Below, in pieces: positions 1 to 5,751 of a stretch of 11,645 nucleotides of DNA. The notes beneath the pieces were generated by a model. It saw only the letters and a program-made list of their open reading frames with translations. It searched no databases and was not told the DNA's origin. The stretch spans positions 1-11,645 of the forward strand of contig CAJCBN010000435.1 in NCBI GenBank assembly GCA_903960645.1, in the 5' to 3' direction. Within the stretch, counting starts at the first letter, position 1; the number at the start of each line of letters is the position of its first letter. This DNA is from an uncultured Actinomycetes bacterium. GTDB taxonomy: Bacteria; Actinomycetota; Thermoleophilia; Gaiellales; F1-60-MAGs149. The translations under genes and the position numbers were made by a program.

Positions 1-1048
1 GCGTTGCGAAGCCCCAGCGGTCAACGCGCTTCTTGAACTCGCGCACGAACGTCTGCTGGCGCGCGAGGCGGATCAGGTCGGAGTCCGCGTGCCGGAAACG
101 CGCGAAAGCGAGGGAGTCCGTGCCGCGCATCAGCTGGTAGCCGGGCTGGATGTTGATCGACATGTAGTTGTTTTCGGCCGAGCCGTCGTTGACGTTGTAG
201 TACCGACGGTCGATCGGCAGCCAGACCCCACCGAACGTGCCGACGATGCGGGTGAAGGCGCGGAAGTCGAGCGGGATCAGATAGTTGACCTGAACGCCCG
301 TCAGCTCCTTGACCGTGGCGAGCGCCAGCGGCTCCTGTCCGAGCTCGTAGGCTTCGTTGATTGGCCGCCGCCCGTAGCCGGGAACGTCGACGACGAGGTC
401 GCGCGGGAACGAGAGCATCGAGATCGTCTTGGTGCGCGGATCGACGCGCATCAGCATCATCGTGTCCGAGCGGCCTGGGCCCTGCCCGGGGCGGCGGTCC
501 TCGCCGATCACCAGCGCCGTGATCGGCTCGTTGACGGTGGCCACGGCCAGGCCGTCCTGCGCCTCCTGCTGCTGCTTGTCCGACGACTTCGTGATGGCCG
601 TGACGGTGTCCTGGACGTACCAGTAGCCGTAGCCGACGACGGCGAGCGCCGCGATCACCGTGAGCGCGCCGATGCTGCCGACTACCCACGGCCAGCGCCG
701 GCGGCGCTTCGCGGGCTCCGAGCTGTAGAGCGTCATCGGCGAGCGTCCGCCGCCACCACCGCCACCGGCGCCGGAACCTCCGGCCGCGAGTGCGGGCTTC
801 GCCGCCGTCTCGACCGAGCCATCGGCGCGATGCACCTTCATCTTGGACGTGGCCGGGAGCGCTGCCGCGGACTTCGCCGCTGCGGCGGCCTCGACGGCGG
901 CGTCGGCGCCACCAGCGACGGGTGTCTGAGGCTCAGTCGAGGGCGGCGACGCGGCTACTGCGTCGGCGGCGCCAACGACGGGAGCCTCGGGCTCGGTCGG
1001 GGGCGGCGACGCGTTGGCGTCTTCGGGTGGGGGCGTCGGCGTCTCCAC
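1..1048 (-). CDS. LCP (LytR-CpsA-Psr) family protein, C-terminus cut by window edge
   Basis: LCP proteins are membrane-anchored transferases that attach undecaprenyl-linked glycopolymers to peptidoglycan on the outer face of the membrane. Of 349 visible residues, 1-118 form a Pro/Ala/Gly-rich, presumably cytoplasmic tail ending in KRRRR. A transmembrane helix spans about 119-145 (WPWVVGSIGALTVIAALAVV). The LCP domain begins near 174 with SDTMMLMRVDP (194-204), SFPRD (212-216), RPINEAY and GGVWLPID. Its signature RFRHADSDLIRLARQQ lies at about 316-331, with the Arg and Asp residues that bind the pyrophosphate lipid in the family. The start is taken as GTG at 1048, which has a GAGG 10 nt upstream and a TATACT box 52 nt upstream. 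The next in-frame ATGs (841, 736) would remove the repeated tail. The family call is firm; the start is moderate. Which polymer it transfers cannot be told. Confidence 0.88.
   Translation of the reverse strand, partial: METPTPPPEDANASPPPTEPEAPVVGAADAVAASPPSTEPQTPVAGGADAAVEAAAAAKSAAALPATSKMKVHRADGSVETAAKPALAAGGSGAGGGGGGGRSPMTLYSSEPAKRRRRWPWVVGSIGALTVIAALAVVGYGYWYVQDTVTAITKSSDKQQQEAQDGLAVATVNEPITALVIGEDRRPGQGPGRSDTMMLMRVDPRTKTISMLSFPRDLVVDVPGYGRRPINEAYELGQEPLALATVKELTGVQVNYLIPLDFRAFTRIVGTFGGVWLPIDRRYYNVNDGSAENNYMSINIQPGYQLMRGTDSLAFARFRHADSDLIRLARQQTFVREFKKRVDRWGFAT
900..1019 (-). repeat. 60-bp (20-aa) tandem duplication in the LCP cytoplasmic tail
   Basis: Two adjacent 60-bp units, 900-959 and 960-1019, align at about 44 of 60 bases. 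In the LCP frame both encode the pattern SPPxTEPxxPVxGxADA. Some differences are synonymous (ACC/ACT for Thr, CCC/CCT for Pro), which supports translation of this stretch and hence the upstream GTG start. The duplicated unit lies in the low-complexity part ahead of the membrane helix. Confidence 0.7.
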
Positions 1049-1065
1049 GGTGGTCTTGCCTCGCA

Positions 1066-1085
1066 GACCGGCCTTCCGACCGGTC
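1066..1085 (-). promoter_or_regulatory. Small hairpin in the LCP leader
   Basis: GACCGG and CCGGTC form a 6-bp perfect stem around an 8-nt loop (1072-1079). It lies between the predicted transcription start and the GAGG that precedes the GTG start. It could be a leader-RNA structure or a dyad operator. A stem this short in GC-rich DNA may also be chance. Confidence 0.3.
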
Positions 1086-1100
1086 CCCGAGCACTGGCTG

Positions 1101-1106
1101 AGTATA
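1101..1106 (-). promoter_or_regulatory. Putative -10 box of the LCP gene
   Basis: The minus strand reads TATACT at 1106-1101, a close match to the sigma70-type -10 consensus in an otherwise GC-rich spacer. It predicts a start of transcription near 1094 and a leader of about 45 nt before the GTG at 1048. No convincing -35 element is visible at 16-18 nt spacing. Confidence 0.5.
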
Positions 1107-1169
1107 CCCCGCGGTTTCCCCGGCCCCTCCCCGGATCGCGTCCGAACTGTGATCCGGCCACCTGATCTG

Positions 1170-1183
1170 GCAGTATCCGCACG
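1170..1183 (+). promoter_or_regulatory. Possible leaderless -10 element of the phosphatase gene
   Basis: CAGTAT at 1171-1176 ends 7 nt before the ATG at 1184, and no Shine-Dalgarno sequence lies between. The spacing resembles that seen upstream of aroF (8 nt), so a leaderless start is plausible. The hexamer itself is a weak match and no clear -35 is visible. Confidence 0.25.
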
Positions 1184-1759
1184 ATGGACGTTCCGTCGCA
1201 GATCGCGGTCGTCCGCCACGGGCAGACCGAGTGGAGCGTCAACGGTCGGCATACCGGGACGACCGACATCCCGCTGACCGACCACGGCCGGGAAGAGGCC
1301 CGCGCCTCCGCCCCACTCGTGCAGGCGCTCGCGGTTGACCACGTCCGCTGCAGCCCCCTCCAGCGGGCGCGCGAGACCTGTGACCTGCTCGGCCTCGCGG
1401 TGGCGCCGACCATCGATCCGGATCTCGTGGAATGGGACTACGGCGTCTACGAGGGCATCACCACGAAGGAGATCCGCGAGACGGTACCCGCGTGGACCGT
1501 CTGGTTCGGCGGCTGCCCCGACGGTGAGACGCCGGAGCAGGTCGCCGCCCGCGTCGACCGCGTGATCGCCGCGGCCCGCGCCGCCGGCGGCACCACGCTG
1601 GTGGTCGCCCACGGCCATGTCCTGCGCGTGTTGACGGCCCGCTGGCTCGGCCTACCGCCCCAGGACGGTCGCTTTTTCCGCCTCGACACGGCGACCGTCT
1701 CCCTCCTCGGGTGGGAGCGGGAGACGCCAGTAATCCTGAAGTGGAATACGCGGGGCTAG
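1184..1759 (+). CDS. Histidine phosphatase family protein (phosphoglycerate-mutase superfamily)
   Basis: A 191-residue cytosolic phosphatase with the full catalytic set of the superfamily. RHG is at 11-13, with H12 as the phospho-accepting histidine. SPLQRARET has R61 as the second phosphate-binding arginine. E83 in LVEWDYGVYEG is the likely acid, and the second histidine is H143 in VAHGHVLR. The stretch WDYGVYEG followed by GCPDGET (110-116) resembles the sedoheptulose-bisphosphatase (SHB17) and acid-phosphatase branch rather than glycolytic mutases; this sub-assignment is from memory of the family and its substrate is unknown. It is the only plus-strand gene, divergent from the LCP gene and convergent with der. 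ATG 1184 puts the RHG motif at the usual distance from the N-terminus. Its TAG stop is the loop of a strong hairpin. Confidence 0.9.
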   Translation: MDVPSQIAVVRHGQTEWSVNGRHTGTTDIPLTDHGREEARASAPLVQALAVDHVRCSPLQRARETCDLLGLAVAPTIDPDLVEWDYGVYEGITTKEIRETVPAWTVWFGGCPDGETPEQVAARVDRVIAAARAAGGTTLVVAHGHVLRVLTARWLGLPPQDGRFFRLDTATVSLLGWERETPVILKWNTRG

Positions 1760-1769
1760 GCCCCGCGTA
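1747..1769. terminator. Bidirectional hairpin terminator with the stop codon as its loop
   Basis: TACGCGGGGC (1747-1756) and GCCCCGCGTA (1760-1769) form a perfect 10-bp stem. The 3-nt loop TAG (1757-1759) is exactly the stop codon of the phosphatase gene. It lies between two convergent genes, 28 bp past the der stop, and so could stop transcription from both sides. No U-tract follows on the plus strand and only TTCC on the minus strand, as in the U-less 'I-shaped' terminators proposed for actinobacteria. Confidence 0.7.
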
Positions 1770-1771
1770 GT

Positions 1772-1785
1772 ACCGAAGAATCGGT
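1772..1785. terminator. Second small hairpin between phosphatase and der
   Basis: ACCGA (1772-1776) and TCGGT (1781-1785) pair around an AGAA tetraloop, 2 nt from the large hairpin. A tandem pair between convergent genes would be consistent with backup termination. Alone, a 5-bp stem is weak evidence. Confidence 0.3.
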
Positions 1786-1797
1786 CCGCGGTGCCGC

Positions 1798-3183
1798 CTA
1801 CCGCTCGACCAGATCGATCACCACCGGGCACCCCTCCAGCCCGGCGGCCTCGCGCAGCCGGTTCTCGAGGAAGTACGCGTAGTCGCGCGTGATCAGCTTG
1901 CGGTCGTTGATGGTGATGCGGAAGCGCGGCGGGCGGGTCTGGACCTGCGCGCCGTAGATGACCTTCATCCGCTTGCCGTGAACGAGCGGCGGCTGGCGCT
2001 GCGCGACGGCGTCCTGCAGGGCGCGGTTGACGGCGGGCGTCGGCATGCGCCGGGTGTACGCCTCGTAGAGCTCCTCGATGCGGTCGAGCAGGCGGTCGAG
2101 GCCACGGCCGGTGACGGCCGAGGTGGTCACGATCATCGGCCGCTGGCGGAGCTTGCGTTCGATGCGCAGGCGCAGGTCGTCCAGGTCGATCTCGGAGGCG
2201 TCCCATTTCGAGACGACGACGAGCGTGGCGCAGCCCGCTTTGCGCGCTGCGTCCGCGACGTCGAGGTCGTGATCCACGAAGCCCTCAGCGCCATCGATCA
2301 GGACGAGGGCGATATCCGCGTGGTCGGCCGCGGCCAGCGCGCGCTTCTCGCTCCAGTACTCGATGTCCTGCCGCAGCGAGCGCTTGCGGCGCATGCCGGC
2401 GGTATCGACGAGTCGGAACACCGTCTCGCCGCGCACGAGACGCGTGTCGATCGCGTCGCGGGTGGTACCGGGGATGTCGCTGACGATCACCCGCGGCGAG
2501 CCGATCAGCTTGTTGAAGAGCGAGGACTTGCCCACGTTCGGCCGGCCGAGGATGGCGACGCCAATCTCGTCGGCGACGCGCTCCATGCGCTCCGCCGCCG
2601 GCAGCTCGGTGAGTCGCTCGATGATCAGGTCGAGCAGATCGCCGCTGCCGGAGCCGTGGATGGCGGAGACGGGCATGGGATCGCCCAGCCCGAGCTCGTG
2701 GAAGACGAGCGCAGCGACGTCGCCGCTCTGGCCGTCGGCCTTGTTGGCAACGAGAATCAGCGGGAGCTTCTCACGGCGCAGGATCTCGGCGACCTCGAGG
2801 TCACCGGGCATCACGCCGGCCTTGGCGTCGACGACGAACAGCGCCATGTCGGCCTCGGCGAGGGCCGTACGTGCCTGGGCGGCGACCTCGTCGGCCATCA
2901 TCGTCTCCCCGCCGAGATCGATACCGCCGGTATCGACGAGGCGGAAGAACTTGCCGTTCCACTCGACGTCGACGTCCTTGCGGTCGCGCGTGACACCGGG
3001 CTCGGAGTGGACGACCGCATCGCGGCGGCCCGCCAGGCGGTTGCAGAGCGTGGACTTGCCCACGTTCGGGTAGCCGACGACGGCGACGACGCCGAGCAGC
3101 GGCTGCTCCGGCAGCGCCTGGGCCTCCTCTTCGAACTCCTGGCCTCGGCGCTTGCGCGCTCGCGGTGGCTCGCGTCCGCTCAT
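1798..3183 (-). CDS. der: Ribosome-assembly double GTPase Der (EngA)
   Basis: Der is an essential GTPase with two G domains and a C-terminal KH-like domain that acts in 50S subunit maturation. In 461 residues, G domain 1 has GYPNVGKST (37-45), DTGG (84-87) and NKAD (147-150). G domain 2 has GRPNVGKSS (213-221) and DTAG (260-263). Its G4 motif reads SKWD (325-328), with Ser in place of the usual Asn. The KH-like domain occupies about 375-461. A charged N-terminal extension of about 30 residues (Arg-rich, then Glu-rich) precedes G1. The start is ATG 3183, which overlaps the plsC stop as ATGA and has AAGGAG 8 nt upstream; an in-frame ATG 24 bp earlier is less likely. It is the last gene of the aroF operon. 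Confidence 0.97.
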   Translation of the reverse strand: MSGREPPRARKRRGQEFEEEAQALPEQPLLGVVAVVGYPNVGKSTLCNRLAGRRDAVVHSEPGVTRDRKDVDVEWNGKFFRLVDTGGIDLGGETMMADEVAAQARTALAEADMALFVVDAKAGVMPGDLEVAEILRREKLPLILVANKADGQSGDVAALVFHELGLGDPMPVSAIHGSGSGDLLDLIIERLTELPAAERMERVADEIGVAILGRPNVGKSSLFNKLIGSPRVIVSDIPGTTRDAIDTRLVRGETVFRLVDTAGMRRKRSLRQDIEYWSEKRALAAADHADIALVLIDGAEGFVDHDLDVADAARKAGCATLVVVSKWDASEIDLDDLRLRIERKLRQRPMIVTTSAVTGRGLDRLLDRIEELYEAYTRRMPTPAVNRALQDAVAQRQPPLVHGKRMKVIYGAQVQTRPPRFRITINDRKLITRDYAYFLENRLREAAGLEGCPVVIDLVER

Positions 3184-3884
3184 GCGCTCGTCTCCTTGGT
3201 CGGCCACTCAGGTGGCACGGCGTCTTTCGGTCGCCCGGCGCGCTCCGCGCTCTCGGCGAATGACTGCAGTTGGCGCAGGTGCGCGCCGAGGTCCTCGGAG
3301 GCGGCGCGGTAGACCTTGCTGCCGCGTCCCTCGACGGTCATCGGACGTCCGAAGGTCACGCTGATCGGCGTCCGCGGCGCGTCGACCAGACGGTCGGTCC
3401 CGTTGATCCAGACCGGCACGATCGGGGCGTTCGCCATGCTGGCGATCATGGCGGCACCCGCCCGCACCTCGCCCAGCCCCGTGCCGTGGTGGCGCGTGCC
3501 GTCGACGAAGATGCCGAGGATGCCACCGCGTGCCAGCACCTCGCGGGCGGAGTCGATGGCGCCGCGATCGACCTCGCCGCGGCGCACGGGAAACGCCCCG
3601 GTATGCGGCAGGAAGCGCCGCACCGCCACGTTTCGGAACAGCTCCTGCTTCGCCATGTAGTGGAGCGGTCGCTGCATCACCGCGCCGAGCACGAAGATGT
3701 CGTAGAACGACTGGTGGTTGGCGGCAAGGATGACCGGGCCGCTGCGCGGAATCCGCTCGCGGCCCCAGATGCGCACGTCGGAGAAGTGGCGGATCGGCGG
3801 CGCGACCAGGCGCAGCGCCAGCGCCCACGAGCGTTCGGGGGTGAAGACGCGGAAGCCGTCCCAGGCCATGCGGGTCTCGCTCAT
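3180..3884 (-). CDS. PlsC-type 1-acyl-glycerol-3-phosphate acyltransferase family protein
   Basis: A 234-residue protein of the lysophospholipid acyltransferase family, which makes phosphatidic acid from lysophosphatidate at the membrane. The catalytic HX4D motif is NHQSFYD (H57, D62). Motif II is FPVRRG (98-103). Motif IV is represented by APIVPVWINGT (153-163). Motif III, normally EGTR, reads DGTR (128-131), a conservative Glu-to-Asp change. Hydrophobic stretches are short, suggesting peripheral membrane binding. ATG 3884 overlaps the cmk stop as ATGA and has GGAGGA 6 nt upstream; the open frame continues to 4208 but that part overlaps cmk and has no homology I recognise. The exact acyl acceptor is inferred from the family, not shown. 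Confidence 0.93.
   Translation of the reverse strand: MSETRMAWDGFRVFTPERSWALALRLVAPPIRHFSDVRIWGRERIPRSGPVILAANHQSFYDIFVLGAVMQRPLHYMAKQELFRNVAVRRFLPHTGAFPVRRGEVDRGAIDSAREVLARGGILGIFVDGTRHHGTGLGEVRAGAAMIASMANAPIVPVWINGTDRLVDAPRTPISVTFGRPMTVEGRGSKVYRAASEDLGAHLRQLQSFAESAERAGRPKDAVPPEWPTKETSA
3192..3197 (-). promoter_or_regulatory. Ribosome binding site that fixes the der start
   Basis: AAGGAG on the minus strand lies 8 nt before ATG 3183. It is the strongest Shine-Dalgarno in the operon, and it favours the overlapping ATG over the one at 3207. Confidence 0.75.
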
Positions 3885-4447
3885 GCGCGCTCCTCCGATA
3901 GCTGCACGATCGCCTCGATGACCTGCTCGATCGAGCGACCCTCGGTGTCTACGCAGATGCTGTCCTCCGGCACGATCATCTGCGCGGCGTCCTTGCGGTC
4001 GCGCTCGAGGGCGGTGTCGCCCGCCTCTTCGCCGCGCTCGGCGGCACGGCGGCGCCGGCGCTCCTCGGGCGAGGCGTCGAGCCAGACCTTCAGCTCGGCC
4101 TGCGGCCAGACCACCGAGCCGATGTCGCGCCCCTCGGCGACGGCATCGCCTGCGGCCAGAAAATCGCGCTGGGCGCCGCGCAGTGCCTCGCGCACCTCGG
4201 GCAGGCACGACACGCCCGAGACGGCTGCATCGACGGCGTCTGAGCGCAGCGCAGGATCGAGCAGACGAGTCGTCCAGCCAGCGGACTGCGCCACCTGCAC
4301 CGGATCGTCGCCCGTCTCGAGTGCGACGAGGGCCACGGCGCGGTACATCGCGCCCGTGTCGAGATAGCGGTAGCCGAGCCGGGCGGCGAGCGCACGCGAC
4401 ACGGTGGACTTGCCCGCGCCGGCGGGACCGTCGATGGTGATGATCAT
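3881..4447 (-). CDS. cmk: Cytidylate (CMP/dCMP) kinase, short form
   Basis: Phosphorylates CMP and dCMP to the diphosphates with ATP in the cytosol. The P-loop is GPAGAGKS (7-14). YLDTGAMYR (28-36) and EGRDIGSVVWP (105-115) are hallmark CMP-kinase motifs. An Arg-rich lid follows at 130-138, then ERDRKDAAQ (148-156). At 188 residues it is about 35-40 shorter than the usual 220-230. Most of the loss appears to be in the NMP-binding insert between about 50 and 75, where the usual strand pair carrying a short Gly-Asn/Asp turn is missing. ATG 4447 overlaps the aroA stop as ATGA. The aroA-cmk adjacency is widespread in bacteria. The call is firm; the effect of the shortened insert is unknown. Confidence 0.94.
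   Translation of the reverse strand: MIITIDGPAGAGKSTVSRALAARLGYRYLDTGAMYRAVALVALETGDDPVQVAQSAGWTTRLLDPALRSDAVDAAVSGVSCLPEVREALRGAQRDFLAAGDAVAEGRDIGSVVWPQAELKVWLDASPEERRRRRAAERGEEAGDTALERDRKDAAQMIVPEDSICVDTEGRSIEQVIEAIVQLSEERA
3891..3896 (-). promoter_or_regulatory. Ribosome binding site that fixes the plsC start
   Basis: GGAGGA on the minus strand lies 6 nt before ATG 3884. It sits inside the last codons of cmk. It supports the short start of the acyltransferase rather than the long frame reaching 4208. Confidence 0.75.
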
Positions 4448-5751
4448 CGGCGCCGCTCCGCCGTGACGGCCTCGATCAGCGGGCGGAAGCCGGGGAACGA
4501 CACGTCGATGGCCTCGGGATCCGTGATCGTGACGCCCTCTTCCGAGTAGAGACCGGCGATTGCGCCCAGCATCGCGATGCGGTGGTCGCCGCGGGCGTTG
4601 ACGGTGCCGCCGCGCAGGCGGGCCGGCACGCCGCGGATGAACCAGCCGTCGTCCTCGAGCTCGATGCGCCCACCGATGCCGCGCAGTGCCTCGTAGACGC
4701 TCTCCAGCCGGTTCGACTCCTTGAACTTCAGCTCCTCGGCTTCGCGCACGCGCGTGCGACCGCGCGCCGTGCAGGCGGCGAGGGCGAGGATCGGGAGCTC
4801 ATCGACCAGGCTCGCCACCTCGTGCCCGCGGATGCTGCTGGCGGTCAGGTCGGCGTGCGCCACCTCGAGGTCGGCGACCGGCTCGCCGGCCTCCGTCGTG
4901 CGGCGGTTGAACACGCCGATGCGGCTACCCATGCGCTCCAGCACGTCGAGCAGCCCGGTCCGGCCCGCGCCCATGCCGATGCCGCGCAGGAAGATGCGGG
5001 ATTCAGGGATCAGCGTGGCCGCGACGATCAGGAAGGCGGCGGACGACATATCGCCGGGCACCTCAATGCGGTCCAGGCGGAGATGCTCCGTCGGCTGCAG
5101 CACCACGCGCTTGCCAACGGTCTGCACCGTGGCGCCCGCGGCGCGCAGCATGCGCTCCGTGTGGTCGCGCGTCGACGTCTCCTCGATCACGGTCGTCGGC
5201 CCGTCGGCGCGGAGGCCGGCGAGCAGGATCGCGGACTTGACCTGCGCCGAGGAGACCTCCATCGCGTGCTCCATGCCGTACAGCGGCACGCCGCCGGTGA
5301 TCGTCACGGGCGGGCGCCCGTCGGTCGTCTCGACCTCGGCGCCCATCGTGCGTAGCGGCTTGGCCACGCGCTCCATCGGGCGGCTGCGGATCGACTCGTC
5401 GCCGTCGAGGGTGAAGACACCGCTCGGCTGCATCGCGCAGATGCCGGTCAGTAGGCGCATCAGCGTGCCGGCGTTGCGGACGTCGATCGCGCCGACCGGC
5501 GGCTTGAGGCCGGCGATGCCCACCCCGTGGACCGTCAGCCGGCCATGGCCGTGATCCTCGACGCGCACGCCGAGCGAGCGGACGGCCTCGAGCGTGGCCC
5601 GGGTATCGGCGGAATCGCCCCAGCCCTCGACGTCGACCGGGCCGTCGCAGAGCGCGCCGATCAGGAGCGAGCGGTGGCTCACCGACTTGTCGCCGTTGAC
5701 GGAGAGCTCGCCGAGCAGCGGACCCGAGGGCAAGACCTTCCAGGGGGTCAC
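4444..5751 (-). CDS. aroA: 3-phosphoshikimate 1-carboxyvinyltransferase (EPSP synthase)
   Basis: Sixth step of the shikimate pathway: joins phosphoenolpyruvate to shikimate 3-phosphate. At 435 residues it has normal length. Key sites are NGDKSVSHR (19-27; K22, S23, R27), NAGT (93-96), DGDESIRSRPM (116-126), SAQVKSA (168-174), RDHTERML (195-202), catalytic D317 in VDELPIL, KESN (344-347) and GDHRIAM (388-394). GDKSVSHRS, SAQVKSA and KESN look more like the Bacillus/CP4-type (class II) enzymes than E. coli. The residue aligned with E. coli Pro101 is Leu100, while the Gly96 equivalent (G95) is retained. The start is GTG 5751, overlapping the tyrA stop as GTGA; only a weak GGCGG precedes it, so translation is probably coupled to tyrA. 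Confidence 0.97.
   Translation of the reverse strand: MTPWKVLPSGPLLGELSVNGDKSVSHRSLLIGALCDGPVDVEGWGDSADTRATLEAVRSLGVRVEDHGHGRLTVHGVGIAGLKPPVGAIDVRNAGTLMRLLTGICAMQPSGVFTLDGDESIRSRPMERVAKPLRTMGAEVETTDGRPPVTITGGVPLYGMEHAMEVSSAQVKSAILLAGLRADGPTTVIEETSTRDHTERMLRAAGATVQTVGKRVVLQPTEHLRLDRIEVPGDMSSAAFLIVAATLIPESRIFLRGIGMGAGRTGLLDVLERMGSRIGVFNRRTTEAGEPVADLEVAHADLTASSIRGHEVASLVDELPILALAACTARGRTRVREAEELKFKESNRLESVYEALRGIGGRIELEDDGWFIRGVPARLRGGTVNARGDHRIAMLGAIAGLYSEEGVTITDPEAIDVSFPGFRPLIEAVTAERRR

Noticed and set aside
748..780. Trinucleotide-like GGC/GGT run resembling a microsatellite.
   Set aside because: It encodes the polyglycine linker of the LCP tail using mixed codons (GGC, GGT, GGA), so it is protein low complexity and not a simple DNA repeat.
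89..1165. A 358-codon plus-strand open frame over the LCP gene.
   Set aside because: The minus-strand frame shows the full LCP signature; the plus product is low-complexity Arg/Gly/Ala sequence.
1049..1183. Possible small gene, tRNA or riboswitch in the divergent gap.
   Set aside because: Only promoter-like hexamers and one short dyad are visible. No cloverleaf or conserved riboswitch core could be drawn.
3184..3207. Earlier in-frame ATG for der (469 residues).
   Set aside because: It overlaps plsC by 28 bases and has no comparable ribosome binding site, whereas ATG 3183 has AAGGAG at 8 nt.
3885..4208. Upstream extension of the plsC frame to a 342-residue protein.
   Set aside because: The added part overlaps cmk, is Arg/Ala-rich shadow sequence, and the ATG at 3884 has a strong ribosome binding site and an ATGA overlap.
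1978..4367. Plus-strand open frames of 444 and 365 codons over der, plsC and cmk.
   Set aside because: They are antisense shadows of three well-identified genes and carry no recognisable domain.
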